This document shows positions 9,126-18,202 of a DNA stretch of 64,000 nucleotides, one piece after another. The DNA is from Sphingomonas sp. PP-CE-1G-424. Its GTDB lineage: Bacteria > Pseudomonadota > Alphaproteobacteria > Sphingomonadales > Sphingomonadaceae. The stretch's first letter is position 1. Every line of letters starts with the position of its first letter. A program made the translations under genes and the position numbers. The DNA is taken from NCBI RefSeq assembly GCF_004341085.1, contig NZ_SLXW01000001.1, positions 930,001 to 994,000 on the forward strand, read 5' to 3'. Below the pieces are notes generated by a model. That model saw only the letters and a program-made list of their open reading frames with translations. It was not told the DNA's origin and searched no databases.

Positions 9126-10403
9126 ATGCCCGACTACACCCACGCCCCCGAGCCGCTCGGCGTCCCGACCCGCCGCGCCGCGCTCCGCTTGCTCGACGCC
9201 GTCCTGCGCCGCGGCGAGTCGCTCGAATCCGCACTCCCCGCCGCGACCCGCGCGATCCACGGCCCCGACCGTGGCCTTGCGCACGCGATCGCCGCCGAGA
9301 CGCTGCGTCGCCTTCCCGATCTCGACGCGATGATCGATTCGGTCACCAAGACCAACCTGCCCGATGACGCGAAGGCGCGGATGGCGCTGCGGATCGCGCT
9401 GGTCCAGGTGCTGATCCTCGGTACGCCCTCGCACGCCGCGATCTCGACCGTGCTCCCGCTGGTCGACGGCGGCCCGCGCAAACTGGTGCACGGCGTGTTC
9501 GGCACGCTGTTCCGCGCCAACATGCTGCTCCCCGAAGTGCCGACGCTGCCGGCCCCCGTCGAACTGCGCTGGGAAGCCGCATGGGGTGAGGAGATGGTCG
9601 ACGCCGCCGGCCGCGCGATCGCGCAGGTGCCGCCGCTCGACCTGACGATCGCCGACCCGTCCGAGACTGAAGGCTGGCGCGAGAAGCTCGGCGGCGAGAG
9701 CTTCATGCCGGGGCATCTGCGTCTGGGCGACCATGATTCGGTCCCCGACATGGCCGGCTTCGGCGACGGCGCGTGGTGGGTGCAGGACATCGCCGCCTCG
9801 CTCCCCGCGCGGCTGCTCGGCAAAGGAGAGGGGCATGTCCTCGATCTCTGCGCGGCGCCCGGCGGCAAGACATTGCAACTCGCGAGCGCCGGCTGGACGG
9901 TCACCTCGGTCGATAATTCGCAGAGCCGGATCAAGCGCCTCCGCGAGAACCTGTATCGCACGCACTTGAAGGCCGAGGTCGTCAACGCCGACATCCTCGA
10001 ATGGGCGCCGAGCGAGCCCGCCGACGCGATCCTGATCGACGCGCCGTGCAGCGCCACGGGCATCTTCCGCCGCCACCCCGACGTTCTCCACCGCGTCCGC
10101 CCCTCGATCATCGCCGAAACCGCAGCGTTGCAGGCGCGCATCTTCGCGCGCGCGGCAGACTGGGTGAAGCCCGGGGGCACGTTGGTGTACGCCACCTGCT
10201 CGCTCGAACCGTCGGAAGGCGAAGCGCAGCTCGACGCGTTCCTCGCCGCCCGCAGCGATTACACGATCGCCCCGGTAGACCAGTCCGAACTCCCTGCCGG
10301 TATCACGCCAACGGAAACCGGCACGATCCGTACGCTTCCCGGCATGCTGGCGGACCAAGGCGGCTGCGACGGCTTCTTCATCGCGAGACTGAAGCGCACC
10401 TAA
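9126..10403 (+). CDS. rsmB: RsmB-type 16S rRNA m5C methyltransferase
   Basis: A 425-residue protein with two parts. The N-terminal third (about residues 15-140, TRRAALRLLDAVLRRGES..) is a NusB-like RNA-binding domain. The C-terminal part is an S-adenosylmethionine-dependent m5C methyltransferase with DLCAAPGGKT near residue 240, DAPCSATGIFRRHPD near 303 and ATCSLEPSE near 355; the two cysteines are the expected catalytic pair. RsmB methylates C967 of 16S rRNA in E. coli. Followed by a repeat and then rpe, a common order in sphingomonads. Confidence 0.9.
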   Translation: MPDYTHAPEPLGVPTRRAALRLLDAVLRRGESLESALPAATRAIHGPDRGLAHAIAAETLRRLPDLDAMIDSVTKTNLPDDAKARMALRIALVQVLILGTPSHAAISTVLPLVDGGPRKLVHGVFGTLFRANMLLPEVPTLPAPVELRWEAAWGEEMVDAAGRAIAQVPPLDLTIADPSETEGWREKLGGESFMPGHLRLGDHDSVPDMAGFGDGAWWVQDIAASLPARLLGKGEGHVLDLCAAPGGKTLQLASAGWTVTSVDNSQSRIKRLRENLYRTHLKAEVVNADILEWAPSEPADAILIDAPCSATGIFRRHPDVLHRVRPSIIAETAALQARIFARAADWVKPGGTLVYATCSLEPSEGEAQLDAFLAARSDYTIAPVDQSELPAGITPTETGTIRTLPGMLADQGGCDGFFIARLKRT

Positions 10404-10409
10404 ATTCTT

Positions 10410-10518
10410 CCCCCCTCCCTGGAAGGGAGGGGCCGGGGGTGGGTAGGCCCGATCGAGCCCCAACGGTTCGGCCACGCGGAACCCGACCCACCCCCAACCC
10501 CTCCCTTCCAGGGAGGGG
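10410..10518. repeat. Palindromic repeat, family F
   Basis: Arms ccccctccctggaagggagg and ..cctcccttccagggagggg, each arm being itself palindromic; inner boxes gggggtgggt and acccacccccaa also pair. Fills the rsmB-rpe gap. Second copy at 29716. Confidence 0.85.
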
Positions 10519-10567
10519 CGAAAACCAAGGCCTTCGCACCGCACGAATCCCGCGCTAGGACATTTTC

Positions 10568-11224
10568 ATGCAACCCGTCCGCATCGCCCCCTCGATCCTC
10601 TCCGCCGATTTCTCGAAACTCGGCGAGGAGGTCCGCGCCATCGACGCGGCCGGCGCCGACTGGATCCACATCGACGTGATGGACGGCCATTTCGTCCCCA
10701 ACATTTCGTTCGGGCCCGCGGTCATGAAGTCGGTCCGCGGCGTCACGACCAAGCCATTCGACGTCCATTTGATGATCTCGCCCGTCGACGCGTATCTCGA
10801 CGCGTTCGCGGAGGCCGGCGCCGACTGCATCACCGTGCATTACGAAGCCGGCCCGCACATCCATCGCTCGCTCCAGCACATCAAGAGTCTCGGCAAGCGC
10901 GCCGGAATCGTAATCTGCCCCGGCACCCCGGCGAAGATGCTCGACTACCTCATGGACATGGTCGATCTCGTGCTGGTGATGAGCGTCAACCCGGGCTTCG
11001 GCGGCCAGAGCTTCATCCCCAGCCAGCTCAAGAAGATCTCGGCGATCCGCACGATGATCGAAAAGAGCGGCCGCGCGATCGATCTCGAAGTCGATGGCGG
11101 CGTCGATGCCGAATGGGCCAAGCGCTGCATCGAGGCCGGCGCCGACGCGCTGGTCGCTGGCACCTCGGTGTTCCGCGGTGGACCATCGCAATACGCCGCC
11201 AACATCGCCGCGTTGCGGGGGTGA
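10568..11224 (+). CDS. rpe: Ribulose-phosphate 3-epimerase
   Basis: A 218-residue TIM-barrel enzyme that interconverts ribulose-5-phosphate and xylulose-5-phosphate in the pentose phosphate pathway. Motifs: [30 protein letters not shown] (metal and catalytic residues), [17 protein letters not shown] and LEVDGGV. Full length. The TGA stop overlaps the GTG of the heparinase-like gene, which indicates coupling. Confidence 0.96.
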   Translation: MQPVRIAPSILSADFSKLGEEVRAIDAAGADWIHIDVMDGHFVPNISFGPAVMKSVRGVTTKPFDVHLMISPVDAYLDAFAEAGADCITVHYEAGPHIHRSLQHIKSLGKRAGIVICPGTPAKMLDYLMDMVDLVLVMSVNPGFGGQSFIPSQLKKISAIRTMIEKSGRAIDLEVDGGVDAEWAKRCIEAGADALVAGTSVFRGGPSQYAANIAALRG

Positions 11225-12957
11225 ACGAAGCCCCTGATCTTGTAACTGATCCCGCCCCCGACGGGATCGACGAAGGCCGCCGCCTGATCCGTCTCGGCGG
11301 CGACAAGGGGCTGTCGCTCGCCGACCGGTTGGCCGAGCGCTTCCACCGCCTGACGTGGCGCACCCCGCTCCACACGCTCCGCCTCAAGGGCCGCTATCCG
11401 CTGAAGTTGATCGCGGTCCCCGACGACCCGATCCTCGGGGACATTGCGCGCGGCACGATGCTGCTCGAAGGCGTCCTCTCGTGCCGCGGCGAAGCACGCG
11501 ACATCGAGACGCTCGACCTCGCCAAACCGCTCCCCAAGCCGTTCGCCGAATACCTCCACAGTTTCGCTTGGCTGCGCGACCTGTCGACCGTCGCCACCCG
11601 CGCGCGGGGCGCACCGATCGCCGAATACCTGATGGGGCTCTGGCTGACCGCCTACGCCGACACGCAGGGCGGGATCGCGTGGCGCCCCGACATGTGGGGC
11701 CGCCGCATCCTCGCCTGGACCGCGCACGCGCCGCTGATCCTGTCGTCGTCCGACCAGATCTATCGCTCGAAGGTGCTCAACGCGCTCGCAAAGGGCGCAC
11801 TCCACCTCGATCGCACTGCCGACAAGGCGCCCGCGGGTGCCCCCCGCATCGCCGCCTGGTGCGGAGTCGTCGCGGCCGGGCTGCTGATACCCGGCGGCGA
11901 GCCACGCCAGGCCTTTGGTGAGGCCGGCCTCCTCCGCGCGCTCGGCACAGGCCTGTTCGACGACGGCGGCTCAGTCTCGCGCAGCCCGGCGATGCTGCTC
12001 GATTCGATCCAGCTGCTCACGCTCCTCCAGGAAAGCTACGCCGCCCGCAGCGCCGAACTCCCCGAGACGGTCGCGGTCACGCTCACCCGGATGGTCGCGG
12101 CGCTGCTCGGTGTCGCCCACGCCGATCGTGGCCTGTCGAGCTGGCAGGGTGGCGGTCCGGCCAGCGAAACGCAGGTCGCCGCGGTCGTCGAAGCCAGCGG
12201 CGTCCGCACCCGCCCGCTGCGCCAGGCGCGCGACTGGGGCTATCAACGGCTCGCCGCCGGCACCGCGGTGCTGATCGTCGACGCCGCCCCGCCGCCGATC
12301 GCGCGCCTCGTCGAAGGCGGCTGCGCCTCGACGCTCGCGTTCGAATTCTCCGATGGCCCGGCGCGGATCGTCGTCAACTGCGGCGGCGCGCGAGCGGGCA
12401 TCGCGCAACTCCCGCCCGCGATGGTCGAAGGCCTGCGCTCGACTGCCGCGCATTCCACGCTGACGATCGCCGACAGCAATTCCACCGCGATCCTCACCGA
12501 CGGCACGCTCGGCCGCGGCGTTGGCGAAGTCGAACTGAGCCGCCAGGAATCGGACGCCGCCAGCCGGATCGAGGCGAGCCACGACGGCTATGTCCGCCGC
12601 TGGGGCTTCCTCCACCGCCGCCAGCTGATGCTCACCGGCGACGGCCGCGAGCTCCGCGGCGAGGACGCGCTGTTGCCGCAGGGCCGCAAGCGCCGTGCGG
12701 GGCTTTCGTTGTTCGCGATCCGCTTCCACCTGGGGGAGGGCGTGCAGGTCTCCCCCACGGCGGACGGCCTCGGCGCGATCCTCCGCCTCCCCGGCGGCCC
12801 CTTGTGGCAATTCCGCTGCCGCGGCGGCGCGCTGGTGGTCGAGGACAGCGTCTGGATCGACGCCGACGGCCGCCCGGTCGCGACGCAGCAATTGATGATC
12901 ACGGGTGAAGCGGCGGCCGGCGGCGCGAGCGTAAGCTGGGCGCTGAAGAAGGCCTGA
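11221..12957 (+). CDS. Heparinase II/III family protein
   Basis: A 578-residue protein starting with GTG that overlaps the rpe stop (GTGA). The N-terminal half is alpha-helical with [14 protein letters not shown] and [17 protein letters not shown]. The C-terminal half is a beta-rich heparinase II/III domain with [24 protein letters not shown], the triplet [17 protein letters not shown], and GEDALLP. Family members cleave acidic polysaccharides by beta-elimination. In sphingomonads this gene regularly sits between rpe and purH; its true substrate is not known to me. No signal peptide is visible, which is odd for a polysaccharide lyase and suggests a cytoplasmic or otherwise recycled substrate. 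Confidence 0.85.
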   Translation: MNEAPDLVTDPAPDGIDEGRRLIRLGGDKGLSLADRLAERFHRLTWRTPLHTLRLKGRYPLKLIAVPDDPILGDIARGTMLLEGVLSCRGEARDIETLDLAKPLPKPFAEYLHSFAWLRDLSTVATRARGAPIAEYLMGLWLTAYADTQGGIAWRPDMWGRRILAWTAHAPLILSSSDQIYRSKVLNALAKGALHLDRTADKAPAGAPRIAAWCGVVAAGLLIPGGEPRQAFGEAGLLRALGTGLFDDGGSVSRSPAMLLDSIQLLTLLQESYAARSAELPETVAVTLTRMVAALLGVAHADRGLSSWQGGGPASETQVAAVVEASGVRTRPLRQARDWGYQRLAAGTAVLIVDAAPPPIARLVEGGCASTLAFEFSDGPARIVVNCGGARAGIAQLPPAMVEGLRSTAAHSTLTIADSNSTAILTDGTLGRGVGEVELSRQESDAASRIEASHDGYVRRWGFLHRRQLMLTGDGRELRGEDALLPQGRKRRAGLSLFAIRFHLGEGVQVSPTADGLGAILRLPGGPLWQFRCRGGALVVEDSVWIDADGRPVATQQLMITGEAAAGGASVSWALKKA

Positions 12958-12982
12958 CTGCCACACCATCGAGACTAGCGCG

Positions 12983-13086
12983 CCACCCCGGCGAAGGCCG
13001 GGGCCCAATTGGGAAACGTCGCTAACCGGGGGCGGCATTCCGTTATTGCCACCTTTCCACTTGGACCCCGGCCTTCGCCGGGGAGG
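12983..13086. repeat. Palindromic repeat, family A
   Basis: Arms ccaccccggcgaaggccgg and ccggccttcgccggggagg, with inward cccaattggg and ccacttgga boxes. Immediately after the heparinase-like gene, 100 bp before purH. Confidence 0.9.
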
Positions 13087-13186
13087 AACTACCTTTGTTG
13101 AGAGGCTGGACAGAGCAAAGGAGCCTGTTCCCCAACGTCAACCAACGCTAAGGCACCGCCGCACGGCGACTCCACGAAAGACCCCC

Positions 13187-14749
13187 ATGACCAGCATCCC
13201 GATCAAGCGCGCGCTCCTGTCCGTCTCCGACAAGACCGGGATCGTCGATCTCGGCAAGGCGCTGGCCAGCCACGGCGTCGAGCTCGTCTCCACCGGCGGC
13301 ACCGCCACCGCCCTCCGCGCAGCCGGGCTAGAAGTCCGCGACGTCAGCGAACTCACCGGCTTCCCCGAAATGATGGACGGCCGCGTCAAGACGCTCCACC
13401 CGATGGTCCACGGCGGCCTCCTTGCGGTCCGCGACGACGCCGGCCACGCCGCCTCGATGGCCGAGCACAAGATCGGCGCGATCGACCTCGTCATCGTCAA
13501 TCTCTACCCGTTCGAGGCCACCGTCGCGAAGGGTGCCGACCGCGACACCGTGATCGAGAACATCGACATCGGCGGCCCCAGCATGGTGCGCTCGGCCGCC
13601 AAGAACCACGCCTATGTCGCGATCGTCACCGACCCCGCCGACTATGCGCTGGTATCGGGCGGCACCACCACGCTCGACGACCGCAAGAAACTCGCCGCCA
13701 AGGCGTTCGCCACCACCGCGGCCTATGACTCGGCGATCGCGACCTGGTTCGGCACGGTAGATCAGGCCGAGGAATTCCCCGCCACCCTGCCGATCACGCT
13801 CAAGCGCGGCGACACGCTCCGCTACGGCGAGAACCCGCACCAGTCCGCCGCCTTCTACTCGGCGACAGGCACGGTCCGCGGAATCGGCCAGGCCCGCCAG
13901 CTCCAGGGCAAGGCGCTCAGCTACAACAACCTCAACGACGCCGACGCCGCGCTCGAGCTGATCGCCGAATTCCGCGACGCCGCGCCCTCGGTCGTGATTG
14001 TCAAGCACGCCAACCCCTGCGGCGTCGCCTCCGGCGCCACGCTCGCCGAAGCCTATGCCGCGGCGTTCGCCTGCGACACCGTGTCGGCATTCGGCGGCAT
14101 CATCGCCGTCAACCGCACGCTCGACGCCGAAACCGCGCGCCAGATAACGGGCATCTTCACCGAAGTCGTCGTCGCCCCCGATGCCGACGAGGAGGCGATC
14201 GCGCTGTTCGCGGCCAAGAAGAACCTCCGCCTGCTGCTCACCGGCGACCTCCCCGATCCCGCTCGCCTCGGCTTGACGGCGAAATCGATCGCCGGCGGCT
14301 GGCTCGTCCAGGGTCGCGACAACGGCACGCCCGGCGAACTGAAGGTCGTCACCAAGCGCCAGCCGACGCCGCAGGAACTCCTCGACTGCCGCTTCGCCTG
14401 GACCGTCGCCAAGCACACCAAGTCCAACGCGATCGTCTACGCCAAGGACGGCAGCACCGCCGGCATCGGAGCCGGCCAGATGAACCGCCTCGAATCCGCA
14501 CGCATCGCCGCGTGGAAGGCGAAGGACGCCGCGGAGAAGGCCGGCTGGTCCACCCCGCGCACGATCGGCTCGGCGGTCGCGTCGGATGCGTTCTTCCCGT
14601 TCGCTGATGGGTTGCTCGCGGCGGTGGAAGCGGGCGCGACTGCGGTGATCCAGCCCGGCGGCTCGATCCGCGACGCCGACGTGATTGCGGCGGCGGACGA
14701 AGCCGGCCTCGCGATGGTCTTCACCGGCATGCGCCACTTCCGCCACTGA
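13187..14749 (+). CDS. purH: Bifunctional AICAR transformylase / IMP cyclohydrolase
   Basis: A 520-residue enzyme catalysing the last two steps of IMP synthesis. The N-terminal MGS-like cyclohydrolase domain (residues 1 to about 195) starts [21 protein letters not shown] and has ELVSTGGTA and [13 protein letters not shown]. The transformylase domain has [33 protein letters not shown], and a C-terminal [17 protein letters not shown]. The longer open frame upstream is only the preceding repeat; ATG 13187 gives the normal family start. Confidence 0.97.
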   Translation: MTSIPIKRALLSVSDKTGIVDLGKALASHGVELVSTGGTATALRAAGLEVRDVSELTGFPEMMDGRVKTLHPMVHGGLLAVRDDAGHAASMAEHKIGAIDLVIVNLYPFEATVAKGADRDTVIENIDIGGPSMVRSAAKNHAYVAIVTDPADYALVSGGTTTLDDRKKLAAKAFATTAAYDSAIATWFGTVDQAEEFPATLPITLKRGDTLRYGENPHQSAAFYSATGTVRGIGQARQLQGKALSYNNLNDADAALELIAEFRDAAPSVVIVKHANPCGVASGATLAEAYAAAFACDTVSAFGGIIAVNRTLDAETARQITGIFTEVVVAPDADEEAIALFAAKKNLRLLLTGDLPDPARLGLTAKSIAGGWLVQGRDNGTPGELKVVTKRQPTPQELLDCRFAWTVAKHTKSNAIVYAKDGSTAGIGAGQMNRLESARIAAWKAKDAAEKAGWSTPRTIGSAVASDAFFPFADGLLAAVEAGATAVIQPGGSIRDADVIAAADEAGLAMVFTGMRHFRH

Positions 14750-14768
14750 GTTCGACACTCACCACTAC

Positions 14769-14864
14769 CGTCATCCCCGCGAAGGCGGGGACCCATATTG
14801 GCGAACCTCCGCGATTATCTCCAAAGCCAGCCAGTATGGGTTCCCGCCTCCGCGGGAATGACGG
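14769..14864. repeat. Palindromic repeat, family A/B variant
   Basis: Arms cgtcatccccgcgaaggcgg and cgcctccgcgggaatgacgg, with inner acccatattgg and ccagtatgggt boxes. Lies between purH and the glnK promoter. Confidence 0.85.
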
Positions 14865-14973
14865 GTGTTGGTGTGCTGCCCATAAAACAGGCACCAGCAC
14901 CGCACTGCACAAGTTTTAACCGGAAAACCCCCGCTGCTCCCCGCGAGCACACCTCACCTCTCCGCACCGCAAC

Positions 14974-14989
14974 TGGCACGCACATTGCG
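14974..14989 (+). promoter_or_regulatory. Sigma-54 (RpoN) promoter of glnK-amtB
   Basis: TGGCACGCACATTGCG matches the -24/-12 consensus TGGCAC-N5-TTGC exactly. The GG is at 14975-14976 and the GC at 14987-14988, so the spacing is the required 10 bp. Transcription would start near 15000, about 22 bases before the glnK ATG. Nitrogen-status control by NtrC is the expected regime. I see no clear NtrC dyad; an imperfect pair GTGCTG/CAGCAC lies around 14873-14900. Confidence 0.8.
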
Positions 14990-15021
14990 AGGCGCCCCTG
15001 GTAACAAGGGGAAGGGGCGCG

Positions 15022-15360
15022 ATGAAACTCGTCATTGCCATCATCAAGCCGTTCAAGCTCGACGAGGTGCGCGAAGCGCTCACCACGATCGGCGTGGCGG
15101 GCATGACGGTCACCGAGGTCAAGGGGTTCGGCCGTCAGAAGGGCCAGACCGAGATCTATCGGGGGGCCGAGTACAGCACCAACATGGTGCCGAAGATCAA
15201 GATCGAGGTGGTCTGCGCCGCCAGCCTGTCCGACCGCGTGGTCGAGGCGATCCAGGCCTCGGCGAACACCGGCGCGATCGGCGACGGCAAGATCTTCGTG
15301 CTCGACGTCGGCCAGGCGGTACGCATCCGCACCGGCGAGACCGACGATTCAGCGCTCTGA
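15022..15360 (+). CDS. glnK: PII nitrogen regulatory protein
   Basis: A 112-residue PII trimer protein that senses 2-oxoglutarate, ATP and ADP and binds AmtB. The uridylylation site Y51 lies in the T-loop RGAEYSTNM, and the C-terminal RTGETDDSAL is typical of PII proteins. The ATG is preceded by AAGGGGAAGGGG. It sits directly upstream of amtB with a 26-bp gap, the standard glnK-amtB arrangement, so GlnK rather than GlnB is the better name. Confidence 0.93.
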   Translation: MKLVIAIIKPFKLDEVREALTTIGVAGMTVTEVKGFGRQKGQTEIYRGAEYSTNMVPKIKIEVVCAASLSDRVVEAIQASANTGAIGDGKIFVLDVGQAVRIRTGETDDSAL

Positions 15361-15386
15361 AGATGAACGACGTGAGGGGGGACATG

Positions 15387-16745
15387 ATGAAGCATGACAT
15401 GAAGACAGCCGCCTCGGCGGTTCTGGGGTTCGGCGCGGCGATGATCGCCGCCGCACCCGCTTGGGCTCAGGACGTCGCGGCACCCGTCGCCCCGGTCGTC
15501 GCGCCCGTGGTCGCGATCGTGAACAAGGGCGACACCGCCTGGATGATGACGTCGACATTGCTAGTGTTGATGATGATCGTCCCCGGCCTCGCGCTGTTCT
15601 ACGGCGGTCTCACCCGCGCCAAGAACATGCTGTCGACGATGACCCAGATCGGCGCGGTCGCGTGTCTCGCGATGCTGTTGTGGGTCATGTACGGCTACAC
15701 GATGGCGTTCGGCGATGGCGGCGGCGAGTATATCTCGGGCTTCGGCAAGGCGCTGCTCCGCGGCATCACGCCCGACTCGACCGCGGCCACCTTCACCGCG
15801 GGCGTCGCGATCCCCGAATATGTCTTCATCTGCTTCCAGATGACGTTCGCCGCGATCACCGTCGCGCTGGTGCTCGGCTCGGTGGTCGAGCGGATGAAAT
15901 TCTCGGCCGTGATGGTATTTGCCATCGTCTGGCTGACGATCGTGTACTTCCCGGTCGCGCACATGGTGTGGGCATCGGGCGGCAAGTTCTTCAAGATGGG
16001 CGCGCTCGATTTCGCCGGCGGCACCGTCGTCCACATCAACGCCGGCGTCTCGGCGCTGGTGGCGGCGCTGATCCTCGGCAAGCGGATCGGCTATCCCACC
16101 GATCGCATGGCGCCGCACTCGCTGACGATGACCGGCATCGGCACCGGGCTGCTCTGGGTCGGCTGGTTCGGCTTCAACGCCGGCTCGGCACTCGAGGCGA
16201 ACGGTTCTGCGGGCCTCGCGATGCTCAACACCTTCGTCGCCACCGCCTCGGCGGGCCTCGCCTGGATGCTGGTCGAGCGCGTCAACGGTCACAAGGGGTC
16301 TGCGCTCGGCTTCTGCTCGGGCATCATCGCCGGCCTCGTCGCGGTCACGCCGGCTGCGGGCAACTCGGGCCCGTTCGGTGCGATCATCCTCGGCGCGGTC
16401 GCCTCGGTGGTCTGCTATTACGCGGTGACGGTCTTGAAGCCGAAGCTCGGCTATGACGATGCGCTCGACGCGTTCGGCATCCACGGCATCGGCGGCATGA
16501 TCGGCGCGATCGGCACCGGCATCGTCTATTCGCCAGCGTTCGGCGGTCCCGGCAAGCCCGATTTCGACATGGGCCACCAGCTCTTCGTTCAGGTCGCGGC
16601 GGTCGCCACGACCATCGTCTGGGCGGCGATCGGTACCGTCATCGCGATCTACATCGCCAAGGCGCTGACCGGCTTGCGGGTCTCCGAGGAAGTCGAGCGC
16701 GAAGGCCTCGATCTCGGCGAGCACGGCGAACGCGCCTACGACTAG
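15387..16745 (+). CDS. amtB: Ammonium transporter
   Basis: About 452 residues. A cleavable signal peptide (to roughly AQD, residue 29) is followed by eleven predicted membrane helices. Family motifs include DTAWMMTSTLLVLMM, GLALFYGGLTRAKN, the helix with FAGGTVVHINAG (first pore histidine), GWFGFNAGSAL and DALDAFGIHGIGG (second pore histidine). The C-terminal tail GLRVSEEVEREGLDLGEHGE is the part that contacts GlnK. Several ATGs lie close together; 15387 fits best with the GAGGGGGG ribosome site at 15374-15381. Transcription should come from the sigma-54 promoter before glnK. Confidence 0.95.
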   Translation: MKHDMKTAASAVLGFGAAMIAAAPAWAQDVAAPVAPVVAPVVAIVNKGDTAWMMTSTLLVLMMIVPGLALFYGGLTRAKNMLSTMTQIGAVACLAMLLWVMYGYTMAFGDGGGEYISGFGKALLRGITPDSTAATFTAGVAIPEYVFICFQMTFAAITVALVLGSVVERMKFSAVMVFAIVWLTIVYFPVAHMVWASGGKFFKMGALDFAGGTVVHINAGVSALVAALILGKRIGYPTDRMAPHSLTMTGIGTGLLWVGWFGFNAGSALEANGSAGLAMLNTFVATASAGLAWMLVERVNGHKGSALGFCSGIIAGLVAVTPAAGNSGPFGAIILGAVASVVCYYAVTVLKPKLGYDDALDAFGIHGIGGMIGAIGTGIVYSPAFGGPGKPDFDMGHQLFVQVAAVATTIVWAAIGTVIAIYIAKALTGLRVSEEVEREGLDLGEHGERAYD

Positions 16746-16805
16746 TTCGGTAGCGGGCCACCCGAGCCCGCACCCACGACGTTCCTCCTGCGGACAACCT
16801 TGGCT

Positions 16806-16835
16806 CGGTGTGGCAACACACCGGGCCATTTTTTT
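16806..16835 (+). terminator. Rho-independent terminator of glnK-amtB
   Basis: A 7-bp stem CGGTGTG-GCAA-CACACCG (16806-16823), followed by GGCCA and seven T residues (16829-16835). Starts 61 bp after the amtB stop. Confidence 0.8.
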
Positions 16836-16940
16836 GGTCGACCGAAGGGGGACTTCGATCGAGTTTGTGGGGGAGCACACCTACTATGTTCTCCCGCGAA
16901 GGCGGGAGCCCAGGACCCAGCAAAGCGACCCGGGTTAAAT

Positions 16941-17048
16941 CCCCCTCCCGCTTGCGGGAGGGGTTAGGGGGAGGGGCCGACGTACGTACCGGCGTCCGGC
17001 CCATGAGGCTAACCCCTCCCCCAACCCCTCCCGCGAGCGGAAGGGGAG
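16941..17048. repeat. Palindromic repeat, family E
   Basis: Arms cccctcccgcttgcgggagg and cctcccgcgagcggaagggg, with a conserved centre cgtacgtaccggcgtccgg at 16981-16999 that is identical in the second copy at 55102. Confidence 0.85.
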
Positions 17049-17149
17049 CAGAAGAGTGCCGTCTCCCGCATCGGTCGGTACTCAAGTCCTATGCGCCAGC
17101 ACTTCGCCGGCGGAGCCCCGATACGACCAGCGCAAACACCCCCAACCCG

Positions 17150-17285
17150 TTCGTGCCGAGCAGCGACCGAGTAGCTCCGTAAGGAGCGTATCGAGGGCGC
17201 GTATCGAAGCATGGGTTCCGTGTGCCACCCCCTCCTTCGATACGCCGCTTCGACAAGCTCAGCAGCTACGCAGAACGAACGGGGA
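17150..17285. repeat. Imperfect palindromic repeat, family G
   Basis: Contains gttcgtgccgagcagcgacc, gagtagctccgtaaggagcg, cgtatcga and, in opposite orientation, tcgatacgc, ttcgacaagctcag and cagaacgaacgg. The gap from 16746 to 17345 holds only this, the family E copy and the terminator. Confidence 0.7.
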
Positions 17286-17345
17286 GGGGGAGCGGGGCGA
17301 AAGACGGGGGAGCGCATAAGCGGCGACCCCAACAAAAGCCCGCGC

Positions 17346-17777
17346 CTAAACCCGCACGCCCTTCGGCGCCAACCGCCGGATATCGAGCACATCGACCCGC
17401 GACAGCATCACCGCGCCGAGCATCTTGTCCCCGGTCTCGACCAGGATCCCCTCGTGCGTCGCGCGCACCGTTCGCCACGCGACCTCGCGCACCGCTAGCC
17501 GCTTGCCGACCCGCTTCACCGCCGCGACGCGCCCGTCGTCCGCCACCGCCAGCGCACCCTGGCCATCCGCGCCGACCACGGCGCCCGCCACCGCGAACCC
17601 GTGCAACTGCGCCTGCGCCGCGTCCGCCGCCTCTTCCGGTGTCTCGATCTTGACCACCCGCCGCGCCCGAACGAACGCCCAGGCAACGACGAGACCAACG
17701 ATCACCAGCACGGCCACGATCGAGCCGCCGATCGCATAGGGTCCGACCAGATAGGGCCCGATCGCAACCGGGCTCAT
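17346..17777 (-). CDS. Uncharacterised single-pass membrane protein
   Basis: A 143-residue protein that I do not recognise as a named family. Residues 17-39 form a membrane helix followed by RARRVVK, suggesting the rest is cytoplasmic. The soluble part has an Ala-rich helix (PEEAADAAQAQLHG) and a beta-rich region that alternates charged and hydrophobic residues (GALAVADDGRVAAVKRVGKRLAVREVAWRTV), possibly a small barrel. Its ATG overlaps the stop of the TIGR01244 gene, which itself overlaps recQ, so it is the third gene of an operon. Confidence 0.65.
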   Translation of the reverse strand: MSPVAIGPYLVGPYAIGGSIVAVLVIVGLVVAWAFVRARRVVKIETPEEAADAAQAQLHGFAVAGAVVGADGQGALAVADDGRVAAVKRVGKRLAVREVAWRTVRATHEGILVETGDKMLGAVMLSRVDVLDIRRLAPKGVRV

Positions 17778-18202
17778 CGCGGCCCTGCGAGCGCGTCCAG
17801 CATCGGTCGGATTCCGCGCAGGTCATACCCGGCGTCCTCGGCCTGCGCGAGCAGCAGGTTCGGGTTCCGCCCCGCCTTCGCCGCCGCCAGCGCCCACAAA
17901 TTGCAGCTCCGCGTCCCCGACCGGCAATAGGCGAGCACAGGCCCGTCCGACTCCGTCAGCGCCTGCGTCATCGCGTCGATCTGCGGATGCGAGAACCCCG
18001 CATGCGTCACCGGAATCGAGACGTACTTCAGCCCGGCCGCTTCCGCCGCCGCGCGGATCGCGTCGCCCGAAGGCTGCCCCGCATCCTCGTCATCGGGCCG
18101 ATTGTTGACGATCGTCTTGAAGCCCGCCGCGGCGATCTCCGCGACCTGCTCGACCGCGATCTGCGGCGCGACCGAAATACTTTCGTTGATGTGCCGTATC
18201 AT
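17774..18202 (-). CDS. TIGR01244 family phosphatase / sulfurtransferase-like protein
   Basis: A 142-residue protein of the DUF442 (beta-lactamase hydrolase-like) family. It starts INESISVAPQI, has GFKTIVNNRPDDED at 28-40, and carries the phosphatase-like loop AYCRSGTRS with C93 and R98. These proteins resemble dual-specificity phosphatases and occur fused to sulfide-related enzymes elsewhere; the substrate is unclear. ATG overlaps the recQ stop by ATGA and its own stop overlaps the next gene, so it is tightly coupled on both sides. Confidence 0.85.
   Translation of the reverse strand: MIRHINESISVAPQIAVEQVAEIAAAGFKTIVNNRPDDEDAGQPSGDAIRAAAEAAGLKYVSIPVTHAGFSHPQIDAMTQALTESDGPVLAYCRSGTRSCNLWALAAAKAGRNPNLLLAQAEDAGYDLRGIRPMLDALAGPR

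Noticed and set aside
16746..17345. Small genes in the amtB downstream gap
   Set aside because: All frames there run through the family E and G repeats and the terminator and lack family features.
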